DNA from: Oscillospiraceae bacterium
GTDB taxonomy: Bacteria; Bacillota; Clostridia; UBA1381; UBA9506
Reading direction: 5' to 3'
Assembly (NCBI GenBank): GCA_015069045.1
Contig: SVJJ01000005.1
Span: 57,213-121,212 of the forward strand
DNA: 64,000 bases
The position numbers and the translations under genes are program-made. Each line of letters begins with the position of its first letter. The stretch's first letter is position 1. Below, piece after piece: positions 36,356 through 46,537 of the stretch. The notes below the pieces were generated by a model. The model did no database searches. It was not told the DNA's origin and saw only the letters and a program-made list of their open reading frames with translations.

Positions 36356-38332
36356 TTAACTTACATCTGTCATATCCAAATATAAATGACCATATTCTGC
36401 AATGAAATCCTTTCGTCCCTGCAGGTTATCTCCCAACAACAATTCAAAGGTTTCCATGGTTTTTTGTGCATCTTCAGCCGTTACCTTAATCAACCTTCTT
36501 GTTTCGGGTTTCATAGTGGTTAATGACATCATTTCCGGATCATTTTCACCTAAACCCTTTGAGCGTTGAATTGTATATTTTTTATTCTCCAATTTCGATA
36601 AAATTTCCTGTTTTTCCCGTTCATTATAAGCGAAGAAGGTCTCTTTACCACAATTAATTTCAAATAAAGGCGTTTCGGCAATATAAACCTTGCCGGCGTC
36701 AATCAGAGTAGGCATAAGCACATAAATCATGGTAAGTATTAAAGTTCTGATTTGAAAGCCGTCTACATCTGCATCAGTACAAATAATTACCTTGTTCCAG
36801 CGCAGTAAATCTAAATCAAAGGTGTTTAAATCTTTTGATTTAGAATGCGCAATTTCAACGCCGCAACCCAGTACTTTGACTAAATCAGTAATAATCTCGC
36901 TTTTGAATATTTTATCATACCCAGCCTTAAGACAATTTAAAATTTTACCGCGAACCGGCATAATGGCTTGAAATTCGGCATCACGGCTTAATTTGCAAGA
37001 ACCCAATGCCGAATCACCCTCAACGATGTAGATTTCACGAACAGAAGTGTCCTTTGTGCGACAATCTACAAATTTATTAACTCGATTGGTCATATCAATG
37101 GTGCCGGTTAGCTTCTTTTTAATATTAACTCGAGCACGCTCAGCACTTTCACGGCTCCGTTTATTAATTAAAACCTGGTCAGCAACTTTTTCGGCTAACG
37201 GTTTATTTTCAATAAAATAAATTTCCAGCTGCTGGCGCAAAACCTCTGTCATGGAATCCTGAATAAATTTATTGGTAATGGATTTTTTGGTTTGGTTTTC
37301 GTAACTGGTCATAGTGGAGAAGGAGTTAGAAACAAAAATTAAGCTATCTGCCACATCCTGAAAGCTAATCTTTGCCTCAGACTTATTGTATTTTCCGCTA
37401 TTTTTTAAATATTGATCAATTTCATAAACAAAGGCATTACGCACAGCCTTATCCGGTGCGCCGCCATGCTCCAAAAAACTGGAGTTGTGGTAATATTCCA
37501 ACATGTTAATTTCATTATTAAAACAAAAGGCAAACTGCATTTTAACCTTATATTCCGGCTTATCTTCACGGTCGCGACCACGACGTTCTGCATCAAAAGT
37601 ATGAACAGGCGTTAGTTCCTTTTCAGCACTAATTTCCTTAATGTAATCAACAATACCATTTTCATAGCAAAACTCCTCCATATCCCATCCCTCCGGGGTT
37701 TGGTTATAGAGAATAAACTTCAGTCCCGCATTGGCAACAGCTTGTTTTTTTAGAGTTTCTTGAAAATATTCAAGAGGTATATTAATATCAGTGAATACAT
37801 CTAAATCAGGGCGCCATTTAATATCCGTTCCTGTGTGGCGATGACGAAAGACTTCTGCCTGTAAATCACCTACAGGTTCTCCTTTTTCAAATTTTATGTT
37901 ATATTTTTTCCCATCACGACAAACCGTTACATCCATATATGAGGAGCTATACTGGGTAGCACAAGATCCCAGACCGTTTAACCCTAAGCTAAATTCATAA
38001 TTTTCACCGGAATTATTTTTATACTTGCCGCCGGCATAAAGCTCACAGAATACCAGTTCCCAATTATATCTTTGTTCCTTCTCATTAAAATCCAAAGGAA
38101 TACCGCGACCATAATCCTTCACTTCAATAGATTTATCCAAATATCTGGTTACCTCTATTTCTTTTCCATAGCCCTCTCTTGCCTCGTCAATAGAGTTTGA
38201 GAGAATTTCAAAAAAAGAATGCTGACAACCTTCTATTCCATCAGAACCAAATATAACAGCAGGACGAAGACGGACACGGTCTGCACCTTTTAATGAGGAT
38301 ATACTGTCGTTGCCATATTCTTGTTTAGCCAT
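36356..38332 (-). CDS. Divergent GyrB/ParE-like type IIA topoisomerase B subunit
   Basis: A 658-residue protein with GHKL ATPase, transducer and Toprim domains. Seen: LSNSIDEAREGYGKEIEV and DYGRGIPLD in the ATPase, LNGLGSCATQYSS, the Toprim glutamate in EGDSALGSCKLSRDAEFQA, PVRGKILN, DADVDGFQIRTLILT, and RSKGLGENDPE. Several invariant positions depart from canonical GyrB: EGDSAGGS has become EGDSALGS and DGAHIRTL has become DGFQIRTL. No GyrA/ParC-like gene lies adjacent. It is probably a second, paralogous topoisomerase subunit rather than gyrase itself. AAAGGCGG precedes ATG 38332. Confidence 0.87.
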   Translation of the reverse strand: MAKQEYGNDSISSLKGADRVRLRPAVIFGSDGIEGCQHSFFEILSNSIDEAREGYGKEIEVTRYLDKSIEVKDYGRGIPLDFNEKEQRYNWELVFCELYAGGKYKNNSGENYEFSLGLNGLGSCATQYSSSYMDVTVCRDGKKYNIKFEKGEPVGDLQAEVFRHRHTGTDIKWRPDLDVFTDINIPLEYFQETLKKQAVANAGLKFILYNQTPEGWDMEEFCYENGIVDYIKEISAEKELTPVHTFDAERRGRDREDKPEYKVKMQFAFCFNNEINMLEYYHNSSFLEHGGAPDKAVRNAFVYEIDQYLKNSGKYNKSEAKISFQDVADSLIFVSNSFSTMTSYENQTKKSITNKFIQDSMTEVLRQQLEIYFIENKPLAEKVADQVLINKRSRESAERARVNIKKKLTGTIDMTNRVNKFVDCRTKDTSVREIYIVEGDSALGSCKLSRDAEFQAIMPVRGKILNCLKAGYDKIFKSEIITDLVKVLGCGVEIAHSKSKDLNTFDLDLLRWNKVIICTDADVDGFQIRTLILTMIYVLMPTLIDAGKVYIAETPLFEINCGKETFFAYNEREKQEILSKLENKKYTIQRSKGLGENDPEMMSLTTMKPETRRLIKVTAEDAQKTMETFELLLGDNLQGRKDFIAEYGHLYLDMTDVS

Positions 38333-38382
38333 TTTAATCCGCCTTTCATGAAAGAAAGGGGAGCATGCTCCCCTTACATTTC

Positions 38383-39861
<1,479 letters not shown>

Positions 39862-39872
39862 CTATTTTAATT

Positions 39873-39901
39873 AGTATATCAAATTTTTCAGGTAAAATCA
39901 A
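39873..39901 (-). promoter_or_regulatory. Putative SigA promoter of guaB
   Basis: On the minus strand TTGATT (complement of 39896-39901) and TATACT (complement of 39873-39878) are separated by 17 bases, about 15 bases before the first possible guaB codon. No purine riboswitch could be seen in the short leader. Confidence 0.6.
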
Positions 39902-40044
39902 GTGTTTTGCTCTATTTTGTCCATGTTATTTTTAGAAAAATTATACCTTATAAGATTAGATAAATAAAAATTTTAGAAGGTTTGGTATAAAAAAGAAATC
40001 GGATGATTATAATGATAATAATAAAACAAAGGAGGACAACCGGT

Positions 40045-40380
40045 ATGCTATTTGACTTTGCAAATAAAACAAGAAATAATTTGGTGGAATATATCCGTAC
40101 ATTTAGACAAAACAGAGAGCAAGAGGCCAATAAGAAGCAAAGAAAGGTTGAATTTTTAACAGAACTTGAACAAGCAAGAATTGATCTTGAAACTGCACGA
40201 CGGAACTATAATTTTGCCAATGAGTCGGCCTTGTTAGATTACTATATTTATGAAATAAAAGCAGCGGAAACACGATTGAATTATTATGTATGTTTAGCAA
40301 AGCAAGAAGGAATGTATAATGATTGGTTTATGTCCAACATGCTTTTTGGTCGTTACGCAAGGAGGGAGGAATCTTTGTGA
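40045..40380 (+). CDS. yaaL: YaaL-like DUF2508 protein
   Basis: A 111-residue soluble, helical protein of the DUF2508/YaaL family, with LEQARIDLETARRNYNFANESALLDYYIYEIKAAETRLNYYVCLAKQEG as its hallmark region. Its function is unknown. AAAGGAGG lies just upstream of ATG 40045, so the longer reading from 40003 is not used. Its stop overlaps the GTG start of bofA, the same gene pair as in Bacillus (yaaL-bofA), although recR is absent here. Confidence 0.85.
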   Translation: MLFDFANKTRNNLVEYIRTFRQNREQEANKKQRKVEFLTELEQARIDLETARRNYNFANESALLDYYIYEIKAAETRLNYYVCLAKQEGMYNDWFMSNMLFGRYARREESL

Positions 40381-40646
40381 ATATGGGTGAAATAGCGGCG
40401 TATTGCATTGCTGCCTTGTTACTTCTCCTTTTATTTCGAATTTTTTATAAGCCTTTAAAAGGAGTTTTTGTGTTATTATTTCAATCAGTTATAGGTGGGG
40501 CAGGGTTATACATATTTAATTTAATAATTGCCCAAACCGGCTTTGTAATCGGAGTAAACATTGTTACTGCGTCCATTTGTGGACTCTTAGGCCTGCCGGG
40601 TTTTATTCTATTATTTCTTGGCAAGCTACTTTTTACATATGTATAA
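40377..40646 (+). CDS. bofA: Pro-sigma-K processing inhibitor BofA-like
   Basis: A membrane protein of about 89 residues with two to three hydrophobic segments and the typical C-terminus VNIVTASICGLLGLPGFILLFLGKLLF. In Bacillus, BofA holds the SpoIVFB protease inactive in the outer forespore membrane until the SigK checkpoint is passed. GTG at 40377 overlaps the yaaL stop and has GGAGG at 40365-40369 with 7-base spacing; ATG 40383 is an alternative. It is another sign that the organism forms endospores. Confidence 0.88.
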   Translation: MNMGEIAAYCIAALLLLLLFRIFYKPLKGVFVLLFQSVIGGAGLYIFNLIIAQTGFVIGVNIVTASICGLLGLPGFILLFLGKLLFTYV

Positions 40647-40694
40647 AAATAAGGTCGTTTTGCCTGTGTAGATTTTGCAAGACGACCTTATTTT
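40645..40694. terminator. Bidirectional terminator between bofA and the DUF378 gene
   Basis: AAAAATAAGGTCGT and ACGACCTTATTTT form a long stem, with A-tracts on one side and T-tracts on the other, between two convergent genes. Confidence 0.88.
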
Positions 40695-40703
40695 ACAGGT
40701 ATT

Positions 40704-40919
40704 TTATCGTTCGTTAGAGGCAGGCAGCTTCTCTTTAAACAAGAGTGTTATGCTCCATAGCCCGGCAATACCTACTAAGGTAAAAATAATTCGACTTATA
40801 ACTGACATTTGTCCGCCAAAAATAGCAGCCACAAAATCAAAGCCAAATAAGCCAATGCTGCCCCAGTTTAATGCCCCGATAATCACCAAAATTAAAGATA
40901 AATTATCTATTGTTGTCAC
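40704..40919 (-). CDS. DUF378 small membrane protein
   Basis: A protein of 71 residues with two transmembrane segments, LSLILVIIGALNWGSIGLFGFDFVAAIFG being the DUF378/YuzA hallmark. Its function is unknown. GTG at 40919 is preferred, because GGAG (complement of 40929-40932) stands about 9 bases before it; a GTG at 40928 overlaps that site. It is transcribed toward the bofA terminator. Confidence 0.78.
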   Translation of the reverse strand: MTTIDNLSLILVIIGALNWGSIGLFGFDFVAAIFGGQMSVISRIIFTLVGIAGLWSITLLFKEKLPASNER

Positions 40920-40987
40920 GGTATACACTCCTTTATTAATTCTGTCATTGAGTAGTATGACCGCAACTTTAAAATTTATTCAAAATT

Positions 40988-41641
40988 TTAAAATGATTTT
41001 GGTGTAATATGTCTTTGCGCATCAGCGATATCCGGGTTAATCTTTTCAGTTAAATAGGCAAGACGAGCAATTTGTTCTAATGCCACACAGCGTTTAGCCG
41101 CTTCCATTGCGTCACGACCCCAAACATATGCACCATGTTGAAATAAAAGAGCTGCAGGTACAGTTTCCGGATTCAAAGATTTTTTTTGAAAAATTTCAAT
41201 AACACATTGTCCCGCAGCAGTACCATATCCATTTTCCAGCTCATTTATTGTTATGGCGCGCGTACAAGGGATTGGCTCACTAAAATAATCTAAATGACCT
41301 GTGCCATATATGGGTATATCTCTTCCGGCTTGAGCCCAGGCGGTGGTATACATACTATGACTATGTACAATAGCACCTATACAGGAAAATGCTTTATACA
41401 GTTCTAAATGAGCCGCCAGACTGCCGTCGGCTAATTCATTGCCTTCTACAATATTACCGGATAAGTCAGCGATAAGCATTGTATTTGGGTCGCCGGTTTG
41501 AGCATAAGTTGCCGATTCAACAACCAATAAATTATTGGCGCTATCTAACAATGTGATATTCCCTTTGTTGATATATCGCATGTTTTCCTGCTTTAAATAA
41601 TCAACAGCAACAGCTAATTCTTGCTTTAAAGCATCCAGCAT
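40988..41641 (-). CDS. Class II aldolase/epimerase, AraD-like
   Basis: A 217-residue class II aldolase/adducin-fold protein. The metal-binding block VHSHSMYTTAWAQAGRDIPIYGTGHLDYF and IPCTRAITINELENGYGTAAG are close to L-ribulose-5-phosphate 4-epimerase (AraD), as is LFQHGAYVWGRDAMEAAKRCVALEQIARL near the end. The substrate-phosphate loop normally reading SSDTPTHL is altered to ADGSLAAHL, so the substrate may differ. ATG 41641 follows a GAGG by 10 bases; the longer reading from 41695 overlaps the promoter. Confidence 0.87.
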   Translation of the reverse strand: MLDALKQELAVAVDYLKQENMRYINKGNITLLDSANNLLVVESATYAQTGDPNTMLIADLSGNIVEGNELADGSLAAHLELYKAFSCIGAIVHSHSMYTTAWAQAGRDIPIYGTGHLDYFSEPIPCTRAITINELENGYGTAAGQCVIEIFQKKSLNPETVPAALLFQHGAYVWGRDAMEAAKRCVALEQIARLAYLTEKINPDIADAQRHITPKSF

Positions 41642-41673
41642 TTCATCACATCCTCTTATACATAGGTATTTAC

Positions 41674-41702
41674 ATTGTACCATATAATAAAACAAATGTA
41701 AA
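41674..41702 (-). promoter_or_regulatory. Putative SigA promoter of the AraD-like gene
   Basis: On the minus strand TTTACA (complement of 41697-41702) and TACAAT (complement of 41674-41679) with a 17-base spacer. Confidence 0.65.
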
Positions 41703-41724
41703 GTATAAGATAGGAGAGAGGACT

Positions 41725-41973
41725 ATGTATCGAGCCGGTGAATTAAGACAAAAAGAAGTAATTAATATAACAGACGCCTCCAGGCTTGGCTACATTTCAG
41801 ATGTTGAAGTTAGTTTAGAAGCCGGCGCAATTGAGGCTGTTATCGTACCGGGCAAAGCACGTTTATTTAATTTCGGAAACAGTGGGGATTTAGTGATACC
41901 TTGGGATAAAATTAAACAAATAGGTAAAGATGTTGTTTTGGTTGAATTACCTATAACAGAAAAAAATAAATAA
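41725..41973 (+). CDS. ylmC: YlmC/YmxH-family PRC-barrel sporulation protein
   Basis: An 82-residue PRC-barrel protein of the YlmC/YmxH group, beginning MYRAGELRQKEVINITDASRLGYISDVEV and ending with a VIPWDKIKQIGKDVVLVEL strand. Members occur in spore formers and are called sporulation proteins on that basis; the biochemical role is unknown. AGGAGAGAGG precedes the ATG. It stands alone between the AraD-like gene and metG. Confidence 0.88.
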   Translation: MYRAGELRQKEVINITDASRLGYISDVEVSLEAGAIEAVIVPGKARLFNFGNSGDLVIPWDKIKQIGKDVVLVELPITEKNK

Positions 41974-42007
41974 CAAATAAAAAAGCCTTTCATTTTTTGG
42001 AAAATTG

Positions 42008-42016
42008 TGATATAAT
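42008..42016 (+). promoter_or_regulatory. Extended -10 promoter of metG
   Basis: TGaTATAAT, an extended -10 element; no good -35 is seen 16-18 bases upstream. Confidence 0.5.
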
Positions 42017-42082
42017 ATCCTATATGTTCTTATATACAAGATAAAGAACTCTGATACATAAAGATAAAATTGGAGGACCGGT

Positions 42083-44026
42083 ATGAAGGAAAAATATTAC
42101 ATTACAACAGCAATTGCATATACATCTCGCAAGCCTCACATAGGCAACACTTATGAAGTTGTTTTGACAGATGCCATTGCCCGTTATAAACGACAGCGTA
42201 ATTATGATGTGTTTTTTTTAACAGGTACAGATGAACACGGTCAAAAAATTGGCGAAGCAGCTAAGGAATCCGGCATTACACCGCAACAATATGTTGATGG
42301 AGTAGCCGGAGAAATTAAAAATATATGGAATTTGATGAATACGAGCTATGACCATTTTATTCGTACAACAGACGAATATCACGTTAAAGCTGTTCAACAA
42401 ATTTTTAATACATTATATGAACAAGGCGACATTTATAAAGGCGAGTATGAAGGATGGTATTGTGTGCCTTGTGAAGCATTTTTCACCCAGACTCAACTTG
42501 TGGATGGATGTTGTCCTGATTGTGGCAGAGAGGTTAAAAAAACAAAGGAAGAAGCTTATTTCTTTAAAATGAGTAAATATCAGGATAGGCTTATGAAACA
42601 TATTGAAGAGCATCCTGATTTCATTCAACCGGAAAGCCGCAAACGGGAAATGATTAATAATTTCTTAAAACCCGGTCTGCAAGATTTATGTGTATCTCGT
42701 ACCTCTTTTGATTGGGGTATTCCCGTTACTTTTGACAACGGCCACGTTATATACGTATGGATTGATGCGTTGTCAAACTATATCACCGCCCTTGGCTACA
42801 CACCGGAAGGGGAGAGTGACCTTTACAAAAAATATTGGCCGGCAGATGTTCACGTGATAGGTAAAGATATTTTACGTTTTCATACCATATATTGGCCAAT
42901 TATGCTAATGGCTTTGGGAGAACCATTGCCTAAGCAAATTTTTGGTCATCCTTGGCTTTTAGCCGGCGCAGATAAGATTAGCAAGTCTCGCGGTAATGCC
43001 ATTTATGCCGATGATCTTGTTAAATTGTTTGGTGTGGATGCTGTTCGATATTATTTACTTAGTGAAATGCCTTATGCTCAGGATGGAACCATTTCCTATG
43101 AAAATATTATTAATCGTTATAATACTGATTTAGCCAATATTTTAGGTAATTTAGTAAATAGAACCGTAGCAATGCAACAAAAGTATTTTAACGGCATTAT
43201 TGCAAATCCATGTGACGAAGAGGAATGTGATGTGGATCTTAAGGCTTTTGCCCTGCAAGCGGCTGTTGTATGCGGTGAAAAAATGGATGCCTTTAAAACA
43301 GCTGAGGCCCTGTCTGAAATCATGAATTTAGCCCGCCGTTCTAATAAATATATTGATGAAACTACCCCCTGGACTTTAGCAAAAGACGAAAGCAAAAAAG
43401 AGCGTTTAGGCGGTGTTTTATATAATCTCATCGAAAGCATCCGTTTTATTGCTGTATTGCTTATGCCGCACATGCCTGAAACAGCAGAAAATATTTTTGA
43501 GCAAATTGGTGCAACGGAGCGTTCTTGGGAATCTCTTTCTGTTTTTGGTCACACAGTTTCCGGAACCTCGGTAGGACAAGCAACTGCTTTATTTGCTCGC
43601 CTGGATGAGAAAAAAATGTTAGAAGAAATAGAAAATTCTATTAAAAAGGAACAGGAACAAGCTAAAAATGCCACCAAAGAGTCAGAAAAAGGCGCAACTG
43701 CAGAAAACATTTCCATTGAAGATTTTGCAAAGTTACAAATGAAAATTGGACTTGTTTTAGAATCAAATAGGGTAGAAGGCGCTGATAAGTTACTGGTTTC
43801 CAAAATTAAAATTGGTGACGAGGTAAGACAAATTGTTTCCGGTATTGCAAAACACTATACACCTGAAGATTTTGTTGGAAAAAAAGTTGTTGTTCTCACC
43901 AATTTAAAACCTGTAAAATTACGGGGTGTCTTATCAGAAGGGATGATTTTAGCTGCCTCAGATGGAGATAAACTGGGTGTTTTAACCACCGATATAGATC
44001 TGCCCGATGGAACAACCATTCGTTAA
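42083..44026 (+). CDS. metG: Methionyl-tRNA synthetase with C-terminal tRNA-binding domain
   Basis: A 647-residue class I synthetase that charges tRNA(Met). The HIGH motif is HIGN in YTSRKPHIGNTYEVV, a zinc-knuckle lies in CVPCEAFFTQ and CCPDCGREV, and the KMSKS loop reads KISKSRGNAI. The C-terminal 110 residues after an acidic linker form an OB-fold Arc1p/Trbp111-like domain, starting IEDFAKLQMKIGLVLESNRVEGADKLL, which mediates dimerisation and tRNA binding. AATTGGAGG precedes the ATG. Confidence 0.97.
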   Translation: MKEKYYITTAIAYTSRKPHIGNTYEVVLTDAIARYKRQRNYDVFFLTGTDEHGQKIGEAAKESGITPQQYVDGVAGEIKNIWNLMNTSYDHFIRTTDEYHVKAVQQIFNTLYEQGDIYKGEYEGWYCVPCEAFFTQTQLVDGCCPDCGREVKKTKEEAYFFKMSKYQDRLMKHIEEHPDFIQPESRKREMINNFLKPGLQDLCVSRTSFDWGIPVTFDNGHVIYVWIDALSNYITALGYTPEGESDLYKKYWPADVHVIGKDILRFHTIYWPIMLMALGEPLPKQIFGHPWLLAGADKISKSRGNAIYADDLVKLFGVDAVRYYLLSEMPYAQDGTISYENIINRYNTDLANILGNLVNRTVAMQQKYFNGIIANPCDEEECDVDLKAFALQAAVVCGEKMDAFKTAEALSEIMNLARRSNKYIDETTPWTLAKDESKKERLGGVLYNLIESIRFIAVLLMPHMPETAENIFEQIGATERSWESLSVFGHTVSGTSVGQATALFARLDEKKMLEEIENSIKKEQEQAKNATKESEKGATAENISIEDFAKLQMKIGLVLESNRVEGADKLLVSKIKIGDEVRQIVSGIAKHYTPEDFVGKKVVVLTNLKPVKLRGVLSEGMILAASDGDKLGVLTTDIDLPDGTTIR

Positions 44027-44072
44027 GTAAAGTAGAACAGCATAAAAATTACAGATTTTATTTGTGTTTTAC

Positions 44073-44101
44073 TTGCGATTAAGATTAGATTGTTGTATAA
44101 T
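44073..44101 (+). promoter_or_regulatory. SigA-type promoter of pta-ackA
   Basis: TTGCGA at 44073-44078 and TATAAT at 44096-44101 with a 17-base spacer. It lies inside the apparent longer reading of pta and supports the GTG start downstream. Confidence 0.78.
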
Positions 44102-44153
44102 ACTATGTAGATATATTTTAAATTATATACACATAATAAAGGAGGAAAATTCT

Positions 44154-45155
44154 GTGAGTCAATTTTTAGACAGAATTAAAGAGAGAGCAAAAGCTGATAA
44201 GAAAACGGTTATTCTGCCGGAGTCCATGGACAGACGTACCTTTGAAGCAGCTGAAAAAATTTTGAAGGAAGATTTAGCCAACTTAATTATTATTGGTACA
44301 CCGGAAGAAGTTGCTGAAAATTCTAAAGGACTTGATGTTTCAAAAGCAACTATTATTGATCCTTTTATCTACGAAAAAACAGAAGAGTATATTAATTTAT
44401 TTGTTGAATTAAGAAAATCCAAGGGTCTTACTTATGAAGATGCTAAAAAACAGGCTCTTGGTGATTATATGTATTATGCTTGTTTAATGGTTAAAGCCGG
44501 TGATGCTGATGGTGTTGTTTCCGGTGCTTGCCATTCAACCGCCAATACACTGCGTCCCAGCTTGCAAATTATTAAAACCAAGCCGGGTGTTGCTTTAGTT
44601 TCTGCGTTTTTCTTAATGGTTGTACCTGATTGTGAATTTGGTGCAAACGGCACATTTATTTTTGCCGATAGTGGTTTGGAACAAAATCCTGATCCTGAAA
44701 AATTGGCTGCTATTGCCGGTTGCTCTGCTGAATCTTTTGAGCTATTAGCTGAACAAGAAGCTTACGTTGCAATGTTATCTCATTCTACCATGGGTAGTGC
44801 AAAGCATGCAGATGTAGACAAAGTGGTTGAAGCCACAAAAATAGCAAAAGAAAAATATCCACATGTTAAATTAGATGGTGAGCTTCAGTTAGATGCCGCC
44901 ATAGTTCCCGAAATTGGCTCCTCTAAGGCTCCTACTTCCTCAGTTGCAGGTCGTGCAAATGTATTAGTGTTCCCTGATTTAGATGCAGGTAACATTGGTT
45001 ATAAGTTAGTACAAAGATTAGCTAAGGCTGAAGCCTATGGTCCTGTAACGCAGGGAATAGCAAAACCAATTAACGATTTATCTCGCGGTTGTTCTGCTGA
45101 TGATATTGTGGGTGTTGTTGCTATCACATGCGTTCAAGCGCAAGCAAATCAATAA
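44154..45155 (+). CDS. pta: Phosphate acetyltransferase
   Basis: A 333-residue enzyme converting acetyl-CoA and phosphate to acetyl phosphate. Typical regions are KKTVILPESMDRRTFEAAEKIL, DGVVSGACHSTANTLRPSLQIIKT, and GRANVLVFPDLDAGNIGYKLVQRL. The short form without the DRTGG regulatory domain is usual in Firmicutes. GTG 44154 follows AAGGAGG by a good distance; the reading frame is open back to 44064, but that part overlaps a promoter and lacks a ribosome binding site. ackA follows 15 bases later. Confidence 0.97.
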   Translation: MSQFLDRIKERAKADKKTVILPESMDRRTFEAAEKILKEDLANLIIIGTPEEVAENSKGLDVSKATIIDPFIYEKTEEYINLFVELRKSKGLTYEDAKKQALGDYMYYACLMVKAGDADGVVSGACHSTANTLRPSLQIIKTKPGVALVSAFFLMVVPDCEFGANGTFIFADSGLEQNPDPEKLAAIAGCSAESFELLAEQEAYVAMLSHSTMGSAKHADVDKVVEATKIAKEKYPHVKLDGELQLDAAIVPEIGSSKAPTSSVAGRANVLVFPDLDAGNIGYKLVQRLAKAEAYGPVTQGIAKPINDLSRGCSADDIVGVVAITCVQAQANQ

Positions 45156-45170
45156 GAGGAGGCCAAAAAC

Positions 45171-46364
45171 ATGAATGTTTTAGTTATTAATGCAGGTAGT
45201 TCTTCATTAAAATATCAATTAATTGACATGGATACGCAAGTTGTCATGGCCAAGGGTTTGTGTGAACGAATCGGTATTGATGGTTCTCGATTAAAGCATA
45301 CCCCCAGCGGTGAAGAAACTGTTTTATTGGAACAACCAATGAAGGACCATTCTGATGCTATTCAAATGGTAATTGACGCTTTAATTGATAAAAATTACGG
45401 TGTTATTAACGATATGAGTGCCATTGACGCCGTAGGCCATCGTGTTGTACACGGAGGAGAGTATTTTAACCAATCTGTTATCATTAACGATGATGTAAAG
45501 AAGAAAATTGATGAATGTGGTGCCTTGGCACCGTTGCATAACCCTGCAAACTTAATTGGTATTGAGGCATGTCAAAAAGCAATGCCGGGCGTTCCAATGG
45601 TAGCTGTATTTGATACTGCTTTCCATCAGACAATGCCTCCTGAAGCTTACATGTATGCGCTGCCTTACGAGTATTATGAAAAACATAAAATTAGAAAGTA
45701 TGGTTTTCATGGTACATCTCACTATTATGTTGCCAATCGCTGTGCAGCCCTAATGAATCGTCCTATTGAAGAACTAAGAATAATTACCCTCCATTTAGGT
45801 AATGGTTCTTCCATCACCGCTGTTGATAAAGGTAAATCCGTGGATACATCTATGGGATTTACACCTTTAGCCGGTGTTCCTATGGGCACTCGTTCCGGTG
45901 TAATTGACCCGGCTATTATTCCATATATTATGGAAAAGGAAAATTTATCCATTGACGAAGTTAACAGCGTTTTAAATAAAAAATCCGGTGTGCTTGGTGT
46001 ATCCGGCTTAAGCAGCGATTTTCGTGATTTGGAAACAGCAGCAGCCGAAGGTGATAAAAAGGCGCAACTTGCCCTGGATATGTTTGAATACAGTGTGAAA
46101 CGCTATATAGGTTATTATGCAAGTGTTATGGGTGGGGTAGACGCATTGGTATTCACAGCCGGCGTTGGCGAAAACAATATTCCCCTTCGTGAACGTGTGT
46201 TGAGTAACATGGAGTTCATGGGTATTGCTTGTGACCCTGAAAAGAATAATGTACGTGGTAAAGAAGTAGAAATTACAAAGTATGGTGCTGCAGTCAGAAG
46301 TTTTGTTATTCCGACCAACGAGGAATTAACCATTGCTTTAGACACAAAGAAATTATTAGCCTAA
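45171..46364 (+). CDS. ackA: Acetate kinase
   Basis: A 397-residue ASKHA-fold kinase that makes ATP from acetyl phosphate. Seen: [18 protein letters not shown], the VGHRVVHGG block, [65 protein letters not shown], and FTAGVGENN. Length is normal. GAGGAGG precedes the ATG. With pta it forms the ATP-yielding end of an acetate fermentation and could use acetyl-CoA from the 2-oxoacid dehydrogenase complex encoded at 30-36 kb. Confidence 0.98.
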   Translation: MNVLVINAGSSSLKYQLIDMDTQVVMAKGLCERIGIDGSRLKHTPSGEETVLLEQPMKDHSDAIQMVIDALIDKNYGVINDMSAIDAVGHRVVHGGEYFNQSVIINDDVKKKIDECGALAPLHNPANLIGIEACQKAMPGVPMVAVFDTAFHQTMPPEAYMYALPYEYYEKHKIRKYGFHGTSHYYVANRCAALMNRPIEELRIITLHLGNGSSITAVDKGKSVDTSMGFTPLAGVPMGTRSGVIDPAIIPYIMEKENLSIDEVNSVLNKKSGVLGVSGLSSDFRDLETAAAEGDKKAQLALDMFEYSVKRYIGYYASVMGGVDALVFTAGVGENNIPLRERVLSNMEFMGIACDPEKNNVRGKEVEITKYGAAVRSFVIPTNEELTIALDTKKLLA

Positions 46365-46383
46365 ATAATAATATAATGATTAA

Positions 46384-46420
46384 AACAACGCAAGTAACAC
46401 ATTGCTTGCGTTGTTTTTTT
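46384..46420 (+). terminator. Terminator of pta-ackA
   Basis: An 11-base stem AACAACGCAAG / CTTGCGTTGTT followed by seven T residues. Confidence 0.93.
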
Positions 46421-46453
46421 ATAAAAACCCGATATTTTTATGAAGAGAAGGGG

Positions 46454-46482
46454 TTGACATTACATTTTAGGAATGATATAAT
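46454..46482 (+). promoter_or_regulatory. Consensus SigA promoter of the recombinase gene
   Basis: TTGACA at 46454-46459 and TATAAT at 46477-46482 with exactly 17 bases between them, a perfect match to consensus. Confidence 0.92.
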
Positions 46483-46537
46483 AATATTATGAGTTATACA
46501 AAATAAGAATTTTGTATAACTGAGAGGAGTGAAAATT

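Noticed and set aside
44064..44153. N-terminal extension of phosphate acetyltransferase
   Set aside because: It overlaps a TTGCGA-17-TATAAT promoter, has no ribosome binding site, and is Cys/Ile-rich unlike the family start.
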